Positions 37,853 through 49,257 of a stretch of DNA of 64,000 bases are shown here, piece by piece. Source of the DNA: Arenimonas soli (lineage in GTDB: Bacteria; Pseudomonadota; Gammaproteobacteria; Xanthomonadales; Xanthomonadaceae). Each line of letters starts with the position of its first letter. Position 1 is the stretch's first letter. A program made the translations under genes and the position numbers. The stretch spans positions 620,001 through 684,000 of the forward strand of contig NZ_BMKC01000001.1 of the NCBI RefSeq assembly GCF_014643775.1. The letters run 5' to 3'. A model generated the notes under the pieces. That model saw only the letters and a program-made list of their open reading frames with translations, made no database searches and was not told where the DNA came from.

Positions 37853-40053
37853 GGCCGTTCCTTTCCGGTTGTGCGACCCGCCGCGGCGCTGTCGAAAGCC
37901 AGCGCCTTGTCCAGCGTGTCCATGAATTCATCCACCTTGATCGGCTTAGTGACGTAGGCGAAAAATCCGGCCTGCAGGCCGCGCTCGATGTTGTCGGCGC
38001 TGGCGTCGGCGCTCAGGGCCACCACCGGGATCCGCGCCGTGGCCGGGTCCCCGGCCAGCACGTTCATGGTTTGAGTGCCATCGATGCCGGGCAGGTTGAG
38101 GTCCATCAGGATGACGTCGGGGAGGTTGGCGCGCGCGAGCAGGATGCCTGCGTCGCCGTCGGTCGCCGTCAGCAGCCGGATGTCAGGCCGTCGCGCGATG
38201 ATGGCCTCCACCAGGGCCAGGTTCGCCGGGTTGTCTTCCACGTACAGCAGCTTGCGCAGTGGTGCGTAGACGCGTCCATGCATCGCGCGCGCGGACTCGT
38301 CCTGGGCAGGAACTGCGTTGCCGGGCGCGCCGGTCGCCGGGTTCAGTTCAAGCCAGAACACGCTGCCTTCGCCGACCGTGCTTTGCACGCCGATGGCGCC
38401 GCCCATCATTTCAACGATGAGTTTGGACACCATCAGGCCGATGCCGGTGCCCTGTTCGCGGCCGGCTTCCTTCCCGAGGCGATTGAAGGGCTGGAAGAGC
38501 TGGCCGATCTGGTCGGCGGACAGGCCCTGGCCGGTGTCGGTAACGCTGATGCGAACCCGGCCGTCCTCGGCCACCAGCCAGTCCACCTGCACCGACCCCT
38601 CGGGACGGTTGTACTTGATGGCGTTCGAGAGAAGGTTGTTCAGCACCTGCTTGACCCGCTTGCGGTCGGCGTGCACCGGCAGCGGGGCGGGGTCAACGGG
38701 GAAACGCATGCGAATCCCGCGGGTCTGCGCCTGTTGTTCCACCATGGCCTGGCATTCGCGCATGACTTCGTCCAGGGACACCGAATCCATGGCCAGCGAC
38801 GGCCGCCCCGATTCGATCACCGCCAGGTCCAGGATTTCGTCGACCAGCGCCAGCAGGTACCAGCCCGCCTTGAGGATGTAGTCGACGTTGCGTTCCTGGA
38901 CAGGCGTCGGCGACGGTGAGCCGGACTTGATCAGTTGTGCGAAACCCAGCACCGCATTGAGCGGCGTACGGAGTTCATGGCTCATGTTGGACAGGAACTC
39001 CGATTTGGCCCGGTTGGCCTTGTCCGCCACGGCCTTCGCCTCGCGAAGCCTGATCTCAACCTGCATGCGCTCGGTGATGTCGTTGGACACGATGGCGACC
39101 TTGCGGCTTTCCGGCCCGCCCAGGCGTGAGGCATGCACGTCGAACCAGTGGCCACCGGGCTCCCGGGGCTCGTCCACCATGCGGACCGGTTCACCGGTCA
39201 GCGCCACCTCGCCGTAGATCTCGCACCAGCGCTCCGCCATGCCGGGGTCGAGTTCACGGATCCGCTTGCCCGTTGCCCGGAGCAGGCCGGACTGCTTCTC
39301 GAAGCTGGGGTTGGTCTGCAGGAACTGGTAATCGACCGGGTTGCCCTGCCGGTCGAAGACCATCTCGATGATGCAGAACCCCTCGTCGATGGACGTGAAC
39401 AGCTTGTGGTAGTTCTCGCCGCTTTCGATCAGGGCCTGTTCGGCCACCTTTCGGGCGGTGATGTCGCTGAAGACTTCCCGCAGCTCGGTTTCACCCTCCA
39501 GGTTGACCGAGGTGGTGGCCGACCATTGCACCCACAGCGAGCGGCCGTCCCTGCGGACCATCCGGAATTCGCAGGACTGGGATTCGCCGCTGCCGAGCAG
39601 CTTCCTGCTTTGCAGGTAGTAGCGGTCGGCGTCCAGCTCATGGATGAACTGGCTCCAGCGACGACCCAGCAGTTCGCTGCGGGTCGTTCCCAGAAGGCTG
39701 GCGGCCGTGAGGTTGGCATGGATCACCTGGCCCTGCCTGCTGACGGTGCAGTAGCCCACCGGGGCCAGGTCGTAGAGGTCGAAATAGCGGGCGCGTTCGA
39801 AGTCCAGGGCCACGTGGGCATCGCGAAGCTCCTCGTTCTGCATCTCCAGTTCGATCTGGTGGACCTGCAGTTCGTGCAGCACCTTCCGGGCTTCTTCCTG
39901 GCTAAGCGAGTCGATGTCGGCCAGCATGGGAGCCGGTGTGTTGAGCAGGCGCGCCTCCGCCTGCCGCCGCAGAGCCTGTGGCGATATCGCGGTCACGGCG
40001 CCGTCCTTCGCGGGCGGGCCTTGTGGGCCGGCGTGCTTGCGCTTGTTGGTCAC
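37849..40053 (-). CDS. Hybrid sensor histidine kinase, PAS-PAS-HisKA-HATPase-REC
   Basis: 734 residues. An N-terminal coiled coil and two PAS domains (about 85-200 and 205-330) precede the HisKA phosphoacceptor His359 in SNMSHELRTPLNAVLGF. The ATP lid and G boxes (NNLLSNAIKYN, DTGQGLS, GTGIGL) follow. A C-terminal REC domain has Asp651. No transmembrane helix is seen, so it is cytoplasmic. It lies between the CheB/CheR protein and the REC-PAS protein with ATGA overlaps. Confidence 0.93.
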   Translation of the reverse strand: MTNKRKHAGPQGPPAKDGAVTAISPQALRRQAEARLLNTPAPMLADIDSLSQEEARKVLHELQVHQIELEMQNEELRDAHVALDFERARYFDLYDLAPVGYCTVSRQGQVIHANLTAASLLGTTRSELLGRRWSQFIHELDADRYYLQSRKLLGSGESQSCEFRMVRRDGRSLWVQWSATTSVNLEGETELREVFSDITARKVAEQALIESGENYHKLFTSIDEGFCIIEMVFDRQGNPVDYQFLQTNPSFEKQSGLLRATGKRIRELDPGMAERWCEIYGEVALTGEPVRMVDEPREPGGHWFDVHASRLGGPESRKVAIVSNDITERMQVEIRLREAKAVADKANRAKSEFLSNMSHELRTPLNAVLGFAQLIKSGSPSPTPVQERNVDYILKAGWYLLALVDEILDLAVIESGRPSLAMDSVSLDEVMRECQAMVEQQAQTRGIRMRFPVDPAPLPVHADRKRVKQVLNNLLSNAIKYNRPEGSVQVDWLVAEDGRVRISVTDTGQGLSADQIGQLFQPFNRLGKEAGREQGTGIGLMVSKLIVEMMGGAIGVQSTVGEGSVFWLELNPATGAPGNAVPAQDESARAMHGRVYAPLRKLLYVEDNPANLALVEAIIARRPDIRLLTATDGDAGILLARANLPDVILMDLNLPGIDGTQTMNVLAGDPATARIPVVALSADASADNIERGLQAGFFAYVTKPIKVDEFMDTLDKALAFDSAAAGRTTGKERP

Positions 40054-43000
40054 CGTGCTTCCCCAGCCATGGTCCGTTCCGTGGTTGCGATGGCGTAGAT
40101 CTCGCCGGACTCATCCAGCAGGGCGGTGGAGACGATGGAGACGCTCATCACCGACCCCTTCTTGTTGAGGCGCTCGGTCAGGTAGGGTTCGATCACCTCG
40201 GATTGGCTGAGCTGCCGCAGGGTGGCCAGGGCCTTGTCACGCAGGGGCTCCGGAATGCGCTGCCTCACGTTCATCTGCAGCGCCTCGGCTTCGGTCCAGC
40301 CGTACATGCGTTCGGCACCGGGGTTCCAGGCCAGGGTGCGGCCGCTGAGGTCCTGCACCGTGATCGCATCGTGTGCGTCGCGCACGACCACGGCCAGGCG
40401 CAGGTGCTCGTTCGCCTTGTGCAGCTGCTCCCGGATCTGCACCGCTTCGGTGATGTCGATGAACGAAATGACCGCGCCTTCGATCACGTTGTCGAGGGTG
40501 CGATAGGGCAGGATCCGCATCGTGTGCCATTTGCCGTTGGTGGTGCGCACGTCCACCGCCTTGGGTGTCAGCGAGTCCAGCACTTCGCGCACGTCCGCCG
40601 ACAGGCTGTCGTAGCCGACCATGTTCGACACGATGTGGCTGACCGGCCTGCCGATGTCGCCCTGTATCAGGTTGATGATGGCGCTGGCGGCCGGGGTGAA
40701 ACGCAGGATGCGCAGGTCGTGGTCCACGAACACGGTGCCGATGCCGGTGCCGGCCAGCAGGTTGTTCATGTCGTTGTTGGCCCGCGACAGGTCGGCAACC
40801 TTGGTCTGCAGCTCGATGTTGACGGTGTTCAGTTCTTCGTTGACCGACTGCAGCTCTTCCTTCGAGGTCTCCATTTCCTCGTTGGTGGACTGAAGTTCTT
40901 CGTTCACCGACTGCATTTCCTCGATCGAGGACTTCAGCTCCTGGGTCGAGATGTCCAGTTCCTCCTGGGCGCTTCGAAGGGCTTCGTCCTTGCTGCGCAG
41001 CTCGGCCAGGAGTTCCGAGATGCGAATTTCGGCATCGGTCTCCGTTTCCGGGGTGCCGGCCGTGCCTGGCGTGCCCGGCTGCGCGGCCGCCTGCGTCGGG
41101 GCTTCCGGCTCCGGCGCGTCTTCCAGGATGGCCAGGTAGAGACAGGCCCCCGTTGGCACGGGAACCGGGCAAACCGTCAGGTCGGTGAAAGTGAAGTGCC
41201 CGTTCGTTTTCACCCGCAGGCCGGGGCAGCGCACGGTTTCCCGGTTGCTGGCCGACTTCTTCAGTGCCTTGGCGAGTTCGCGCCGCAGGCCTTCCCGGGC
41301 CATCTTCAGGATGTTGCTGGTGCCGGGTTCGCCGGGAGCCGGTTCCAGGAACATGCCCGTGCGGCCGTACAGGTAATAGATGTCGCCCTGTTCATTGACC
41401 AGTGCGCTGGTGGGGGCGAGCTGGCGCAGCAGCGCCTGCTCGGTGAGCTCGCGCATGGGCAGCTTGGCCGGACTGGCTGGCCGCTGGCCACCGGCCCTGG
41501 GCGCGGGCATCGGCTCCATCGCCGCCATCGGCGGCAGCAGCCGGCCCACCCCGCCGCGCTCCCTGGTCGGCGCGAAGTGCTTGCGCTGGTAGATCTTTGC
41601 CTTGCGATCGAGCACGGCGAAGGATTCGCTGAACTCACCCACGCCTTCGGACGTGCCCAGGAAAAGCACGCCGCCAGGCTGCAGGGCGTAGTGGAACAGC
41701 GGGATGATCTTCTTCTGCAGCGATACGTTCAGGTAGATCAGCACGTTGCGGCAGGTGAGGAGGTCGAGACGGGAGAACGGCGGGTCCTTGATGATGTCGT
41801 GTTCGGAGAACACCAGCATGTCCCGCAGGCTCTTGTGCACCCGGTAGGTGCTGCCGTCGGCGTCGGCGCTGAAGTGCCTGGCCAGCCGTTCGGGGCTGAT
41901 GTCGGCGGCGATGCTGGCCGGGTAAATGCCGGCCCGGGCCGTGGCGATGGCGCGGCTGTCGATGTCGGTGGCGAAGATCTGCACGGCGTAGTGCTGTTTC
42001 AGCCTTTCCATGCATTCGCGCAGCAGGATGGCGATCGAATAGGCCTCTTCACCGGTGGAACAGCCGGCGCACCAGACGCGGATGGCCGAGCCCACCGGCT
42101 TGTTGGCGAACAGCTTGGGCAGGACGTGTTCTTCAAGCACCTTGAAGGCGTCGGGGTCGCGGAAGAAATTGGTGACGCCAATCAGCAGGTCGCGGAACAG
42201 CGCCTCGACTTCGGCTGGCGTCTGCTGCAGGAACCTCACGTAACTCTCCAGCAGGTCGATCTGGTGCACGGCCATGCGCCGTTCGACGCGGCGGTTGATG
42301 GTGCTGGGCTTGTACTGGGAAAAGTCGTGCCCGGTCTGGGACCGGAGCAGGACGAATATCTTCTTGAGCGTGGTTTCGGCCAGGGGTGTTTCAACCGCGG
42401 CCGGAACCCGCGTTTGGCCGAAGGCATGTTTGGCGAAGGCAGCCAGGCGGGCGGGCATCTCGGCCGGGGGCAGCTGGTAGTCCACCAGGCCGGTGGCAAT
42501 GGCGCTGAGCGGCATGCCGTCGAACTCGGTGGAGTCCGGGCTTTGCACCATGACCATGCCGCCGCTGCCCTTGATGGCGCGCACGCCCTGGGAGCCATCG
42601 CTGCCGGTGCCCGAGAGAACGATGCCAATCGCGCGCTGGCCCAGGTCCTGGGCGAGGGACCGGAAGAAGAAATCGATCGGCAGCCGCTGGCCACGCGGGG
42701 ACGAAGGTTCAAGCAGCTGAAGCGTTCCGTTCAGGAACGCCATGTCGTGGTTGGGCGGAATGATGTAAACGCAGTCGGGCTGCACCACCATGCCGTCATC
42801 GACCTCGAAGACCTGCATGGGTGTGTAGCGCCGGATCAGGTCGGTGAGCAGGCTCTTGTGGTCGGGGGCCAGGTGCTGGACCAGCACGAAGGCCATGCCC
42901 GGCTCCCCGCCCGCGGGCATGCCGGAAAAGAAGGCCTCGAACGCCGCCAGCCCGCCCGCCGACGCACCGATGCCGACCACCGGGAAAGCCGCATCGGGAG

Positions 43001-43091
43001 GCGATTCCGGGCTGTCCGCCGTGGCGGCCGCACCGACCCCGGCCGCGATGGACACGGGGCGCTTGTTCTTGCTGGTCTTGCCGGTGGCCAT
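40050..43091 (-). CDS. CheB-CheR fusion with coiled coil and PAS domains
   Basis: 1013 residues. A CheB methylesterase domain (Ser44 in GIGASAGG, a His in VLVQHLAPDH, Asp in GTGSDG) is followed by a CheR methyltransferase with GCSTGEEAYS and the catalytic NVLIYL. Then comes a long coiled coil repeating SVNEELQSTNEE-type units, and two PAS domains. Such fusions occur with hybrid kinases in stress or biofilm signalling rather than chemotaxis. No receptor or CheA gene is in the window. Start at 43091 gives MATGKTSKNK; the upstream extension is not favoured. Confidence 0.92.
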   Translation of the reverse strand: MATGKTSKNKRPVSIAAGVGAAATADSPESPPDAAFPVVGIGASAGGLAAFEAFFSGMPAGGEPGMAFVLVQHLAPDHKSLLTDLIRRYTPMQVFEVDDGMVVQPDCVYIIPPNHDMAFLNGTLQLLEPSSPRGQRLPIDFFFRSLAQDLGQRAIGIVLSGTGSDGSQGVRAIKGSGGMVMVQSPDSTEFDGMPLSAIATGLVDYQLPPAEMPARLAAFAKHAFGQTRVPAAVETPLAETTLKKIFVLLRSQTGHDFSQYKPSTINRRVERRMAVHQIDLLESYVRFLQQTPAEVEALFRDLLIGVTNFFRDPDAFKVLEEHVLPKLFANKPVGSAIRVWCAGCSTGEEAYSIAILLRECMERLKQHYAVQIFATDIDSRAIATARAGIYPASIAADISPERLARHFSADADGSTYRVHKSLRDMLVFSEHDIIKDPPFSRLDLLTCRNVLIYLNVSLQKKIIPLFHYALQPGGVLFLGTSEGVGEFSESFAVLDRKAKIYQRKHFAPTRERGGVGRLLPPMAAMEPMPAPRAGGQRPASPAKLPMRELTEQALLRQLAPTSALVNEQGDIYYLYGRTGMFLEPAPGEPGTSNILKMAREGLRRELAKALKKSASNRETVRCPGLRVKTNGHFTFTDLTVCPVPVPTGACLYLAILEDAPEPEAPTQAAAQPGTPGTAGTPETETDAEIRISELLAELRSKDEALRSAQEELDISTQELKSSIEEMQSVNEELQSTNEEMETSKEELQSVNEELNTVNIELQTKVADLSRANNDMNNLLAGTGIGTVFVDHDLRILRFTPAASAIINLIQGDIGRPVSHIVSNMVGYDSLSADVREVLDSLTPKAVDVRTTNGKWHTMRILPYRTLDNVIEGAVISFIDITEAVQIREQLHKANEHLRLAVVVRDAHDAITVQDLSGRTLAWNPGAERMYGWTEAEALQMNVRQRIPEPLRDKALATLRQLSQSEVIEPYLTERLNKKGSVMSVSIVSTALLDESGEIYAIATTERTMAGEAR

Positions 43092-43200
43092 GCTTCCATC
43101 CCGGCAGCTGAAAGAGTGCCTTTGGGACAGGTTACACCTTGCCGGCCCGGCTGCATCTTGGCTTGGGAGGAGATGGAAATCCCGCGAAAGCGCAGGTCGC

Positions 43201-43512
43201 TTACCTGGAGACATCCTCCAGGAACCGGACGAGGGCGTCCCATTCCGCCTCGGTCGTGAGCGCGGAGTCGTGGTCGGCGCCTTCCTGCACTCTCAGGCGT
43301 GGCGGACGCGGCAATGAAGCGACGAGCCGCCGGGTGCTGGCCGCGGGGATGACACGGTCATTGGCGGCCTGAAGCACCATCACGGGGCCATTGAACTCGG
43401 CCAGGTGGCGCGCCGAGTCGTAGCGATCACGCGCCAGCGCATCTTCGAACAGCAGGGATTCACGCGGCGCGCCGTCGCTGGCCCCGTAACCGCGATAGGC
43501 CAGCAGGTAGAT
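43201..43512 (-). pseudogene. Broken alpha/beta hydrolase
   Basis: A remnant frame reading YLLAYRGYGASDGAPRES, then a sudden join to ALARDRYDSARHLAEF, then VLQAANDRVIP and GADHDSAL. The last two hold the catalytic Asp and His. The nucleophile Ser region between them, some 70 or more residues, is missing, and the N-terminus ends in a stop at about 43516. Both losses indicate a decayed gene. It lies just upstream of the M23 peptidase stop. Confidence 0.75.
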
Positions 43513-43539
43513 GCTTCAGCATCGTCTTGCGCATCCGGG

Positions 43540-44709
43540 TCACCGATGGGTATCGACCATGTCGCCGCTCTGGAGGCTGCGCGGCGCCTCGCTGAACGGC
43601 AATTCGATGTTGCTGAAGGCTACGGGCAGGCCGGCGCATTGCAAAGGATCGGGGCCATCGCAGAGGTGGAAGTGCAGGTGTGGCTCAGTGGAGTTGCCCG
43701 ACCCGCCGAGAAGGCCGATGGCCTGTCCCGATTGCACGCGGTCCCCCACGGCCACTTTCAGGCTGCCCGGCGACAGGTGTGCGTAAACCGAGTAGACGCC
43801 CTCGGCGTGGCGGATAACAAGATGATTGCCCGAGATCTGGTCCAGGCCGCCGGCGAGCAGTTGCGCCTGGCTCTCGTGCAGGCGCCCAATGTAGTCCGGA
43901 AGGGCTTCACCGGGAGCTCGCAACATCGCCACGTTGTCGGCGATACCGTCCACCGCCTTCACCACTTCGCCATCCGCGCTGGCCAGCACGGTGGCCCCGT
44001 AGGCGTGGTAATCCTGCATGCGGCTGCCATCGCCGCGGTATGTCAGTCCGCCTTCGCCCAGGCGGGAAATGTCCAGCGCGAACTCCTGCGGCACCACCCA
44101 GCGGTGATGGCCGTGGGCACTGGCCGCGGCCCCGACGAACCAGCGTCCTTCCAAGGGGAAACGGAATTCGCCGGGGGCCTGCCCGTTCCGGATCGGCAGT
44201 TCGCGGACACTCGGCGTCGGGTCGCCCTGGGTCGTTATCACCACCCGCAGGGTGTCTCCGGGCCCCCGGTAGGCAACGAACTGCTGCGGCAGCATCAGCG
44301 CCTCGCCCGGTGCGAGCGTCGCCGTCGCCGCCAGGGGCGTACCGGTGCCCAACAGGTGTTCCGGCGCAAACTGGAAGGCCAGCGCATCCAGCATGCCTGC
44401 CTGCGACATGGCCTGGCCCTGGGCCGCCATCCTCGCCAATTCGGGCGCACCCAGGCGCACGCTGGACAGGACCTGGCCCTGGCGCAGGGCCTGCACCTCG
44501 ACGCCCTGCACGGTGACCGGATGATCTTCGCGATTGACCAAGGCGGTGTTCTGCACCAGTACGCCGTTGAGGCTGCGGGCGTCCTCAAGCGGATAAGACC
44601 AGACGGCAGCGGACGGGTGAAAGCGGATGTCCAGGTCGGTGGCAACCGCGGCGGCCGATGGCAGCAGCGCGGCGAGCGCAAGGGCGAGCAATTTCGGGGG
44701 CAGGTTCAT
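43540..44709 (-). CDS. M23-family (LytM-like) metallopeptidase, exported
   Basis: 389 residues with a signal peptide (LLALALAALLPSAAAVA). The C-terminal domain shows M23 features: QEFALDIS with an Asp as probable zinc ligand, the GATVLASADGEVVK segment, NHLVIRH, YAHLSPGSLKV and the final HLHFHL zinc motif. It probably cleaves peptidoglycan cross-links or is a degenerate regulator of such enzymes. Start at 44709 has GGAG upstream. It is followed downstream by the hydrolase remnant. Confidence 0.85.
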   Translation of the reverse strand: MNLPPKLLALALAALLPSAAAVATDLDIRFHPSAAVWSYPLEDARSLNGVLVQNTALVNREDHPVTVQGVEVQALRQGQVLSSVRLGAPELARMAAQGQAMSQAGMLDALAFQFAPEHLLGTGTPLAATATLAPGEALMLPQQFVAYRGPGDTLRVVITTQGDPTPSVRELPIRNGQAPGEFRFPLEGRWFVGAAASAHGHHRWVVPQEFALDISRLGEGGLTYRGDGSRMQDYHAYGATVLASADGEVVKAVDGIADNVAMLRAPGEALPDYIGRLHESQAQLLAGGLDQISGNHLVIRHAEGVYSVYAHLSPGSLKVAVGDRVQSGQAIGLLGGSGNSTEPHLHFHLCDGPDPLQCAGLPVAFSNIELPFSEAPRSLQSGDMVDTHR

Positions 44710-44760
44710 GGTGGGACTCCGGGGGTGCATGGGGCGGCCAGCCAGCTTGTGGGCCGTCGC

Positions 44761-45402
44761 TCAGGTTTGGATGGACTTGCGCCCACGCTTCATAGGCGGG
44801 GCAGGTCTGCGAGGGAGGTCCGACGGGGACAGCAGGAACTGCAGGGCATACATGCGGTTGCGGGCGGGACTGCGTGCCGACGAAAGCAGCGCGCCCGCTT
44901 CTTCCAGCAGTTGGTTGAGCCGGCGCAGCTCCGAAGGTGTCACCCAACCCACGGCGCGACCGGCCCAGAGCTCACGCAACTCACCGTCGAGCACGCAGTC
45001 GGGGTCGGCGATGGCGCGGTCGAAATCGCGGCGGGCGCCGCGCAGCATCGAGGCCACCAGGTCCCGCAGAGGTTTGGTTGCGGTGGGCTTGCCGCTGCGG
45101 TACCGCAGCTTCAGCCGACTGGCCGGCTCGGGCGTGGAATAAAGCTTCTCGACATGCCGGCCGCGCTGTCGGCTGCCGACCGTCACCAGAAGGCCGGCGC
45201 GTTCAAGCGCACGTACATGGTAATAGAGCGCGTCCGCAGGTCGCTGCAACTGCGCTGCCAGTTCGGGTATCGATGCCTGGCCCAGTGCCTGCACCAGGTC
45301 GACCAGTTCCTGTCGCAGCGTGGAGGCAAGTGCCCGCAGCTGGCGTGGCGTTTCGACGGCGGTGTACGCCGGTGGGTCCTTGGGTTTTCGGAAGGTCGCC
45401 AT
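44761..45402 (-). CDS. Winged-HTH transcriptional regulator
   Basis: 213 residues. An N-terminal ArsR/GntR-like winged helix (residues about 20-95) with SIPELAAQLQRPADALYYHVRALERAGL. The C-terminal half is helical with no known ligand site. It lies 51 bases upstream of the M23 gene on the same strand, so it may control it. Confidence 0.8.
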   Translation of the reverse strand: MATFRKPKDPPAYTAVETPRQLRALASTLRQELVDLVQALGQASIPELAAQLQRPADALYYHVRALERAGLLVTVGSRQRGRHVEKLYSTPEPASRLKLRYRSGKPTATKPLRDLVASMLRGARRDFDRAIADPDCVLDGELRELWAGRAVGWVTPSELRRLNQLLEEAGALLSSARSPARNRMYALQFLLSPSDLPRRPAPPMKRGRKSIQT

Positions 45403-45474
45403 GGGTGAAATATCATGGAAAATTTCACCCGTTGGAATAGGCCGGAAGACAGGGGGCCGATCGCCTCCCGGCGA

Positions 45475-48339
<2,865 letters not shown>

Positions 48340-48386
48340 GGTCGATCCGGACGAGGGAAGGGTCCGTGCATGCCGCACGGGGCGCC

Positions 48387-48562
48387 CCTCTGTCCTTTTG
48401 CCTGAGAGTTTTGGCCCGCATCTGAATGCGGCCATGCCCCTTCGGCGCCGGCTGGTTCCGGTCTCTCCAGAGTCGCTCGCGCGGTTGCGGTTCCGGGTCC
48501 TGAGCGATTACGGGCGTTACGCCTTCGGCGCTGGCCATGGCCAGCCTCTCCCGCTCCGCGCA
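48387..48562 (-). ncRNA. Tandem glycine riboswitch upstream of gcvP
   Basis: Two aptamers on the minus strand. Aptamer 1 (about 48493-48562) has GCGGGAGAGGC, GCGCCGAAGGCG and CGCTCAGGACC. Aptamer 2 (about 48387-48474) has TCTGGAGAGACC, GCCGAAGGGGCA and ACTCTCAGGCAAAAGGAC. These are the conserved glycine aptamer motifs, joined by a short linker. In tandem riboswitches glycine binding turns on gcv genes. It accounts for most of the 336-base gap between gcvP and the MarR gene. Confidence 0.95.
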
Positions 48563-48675
48563 TCGAGCCCGGCCATTCTACCCGATGGCCGTGAAGGCGG
48601 GTTGTTGATCCCGGGGCTTGACCTGGTCCGGGCAGGGGAATATGGTTGGCACACGCAACTAAAGGGCCGCACCCC

Positions 48676-49191
48676 ATGGCAAGCACCGCCAACACCAAGC
48701 TGATGCAGGACGCCCGCAGCCTCCAGGCCGCCGTGGCCGAACTGGTGCGCATCTACCAGGTCCGCGACCGCGACCGCATCTGCTGCCACGACATCTCGGT
48801 CACCCAGTGCCATGCCCTGGAAGTCCTGGTGGCACGCGGCCCGATGCGCGCCCAGGCCCTGGCCGAGGCCCTGAGGCTGGACAAGAGCACCGTCACCCGC
48901 GTGGTCGATGCCTTGGTGCGCAAGGCCTACGTCGAACGCCTGCCCGACCCCGATGACGCCCGCGCCCAGTCGTTGCGCATCACGCCTGCCGGTCGCGACC
49001 TGTTCAAGCGCATCGACGAAGAGCTGGTGCAGCAGCAGGCGGCCCTGCTGGGCGACCTGGCCCCCGAGGTGCGCGCCGGCGCCACCGAGCTGATCCAGCG
49101 CCTGGCCCGGGCCGCCGAACAACGTTTTGTTCCGGGCGCCTGCGCCCCGTCCCGCTGTGCCCCGGGCGAACCCGGCCCGGGCTGCGGCTGA
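48676..49191 (+). CDS. MarR-family regulator with cysteine-rich motifs
   Basis: 171 residues. A winged HTH with RAQALAEALRLDKSTVTRVVDALV. Cysteines occur in a RICCHD pair, in TQCHAL and in a tail (GACAPSRC, GPGCG). These could sense thiol-reactive compounds or arsenite. It precedes the Cys-tailed flavoprotein on the same strand, 66 bases away, with no clear terminator between. Confidence 0.9.
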   Translation: MASTANTKLMQDARSLQAAVAELVRIYQVRDRDRICCHDISVTQCHALEVLVARGPMRAQALAEALRLDKSTVTRVVDALVRKAYVERLPDPDDARAQSLRITPAGRDLFKRIDEELVQQQAALLGDLAPEVRAGATELIQRLARAAEQRFVPGACAPSRCAPGEPGPGCG

Positions 49192-49257
49192 GTTTTTTTG
49201 CCCGAATAGTTGTCTCTACCAATCAAATCCCGGTCCGGGAGTCCACAGGAGATCGTC

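Noticed and set aside
39978-43259. 1093-residue frame on the + strand
   Set aside because: It is a shadow of the CheB/CheR and kinase genes, which have clear domains and codon use in the other strand.
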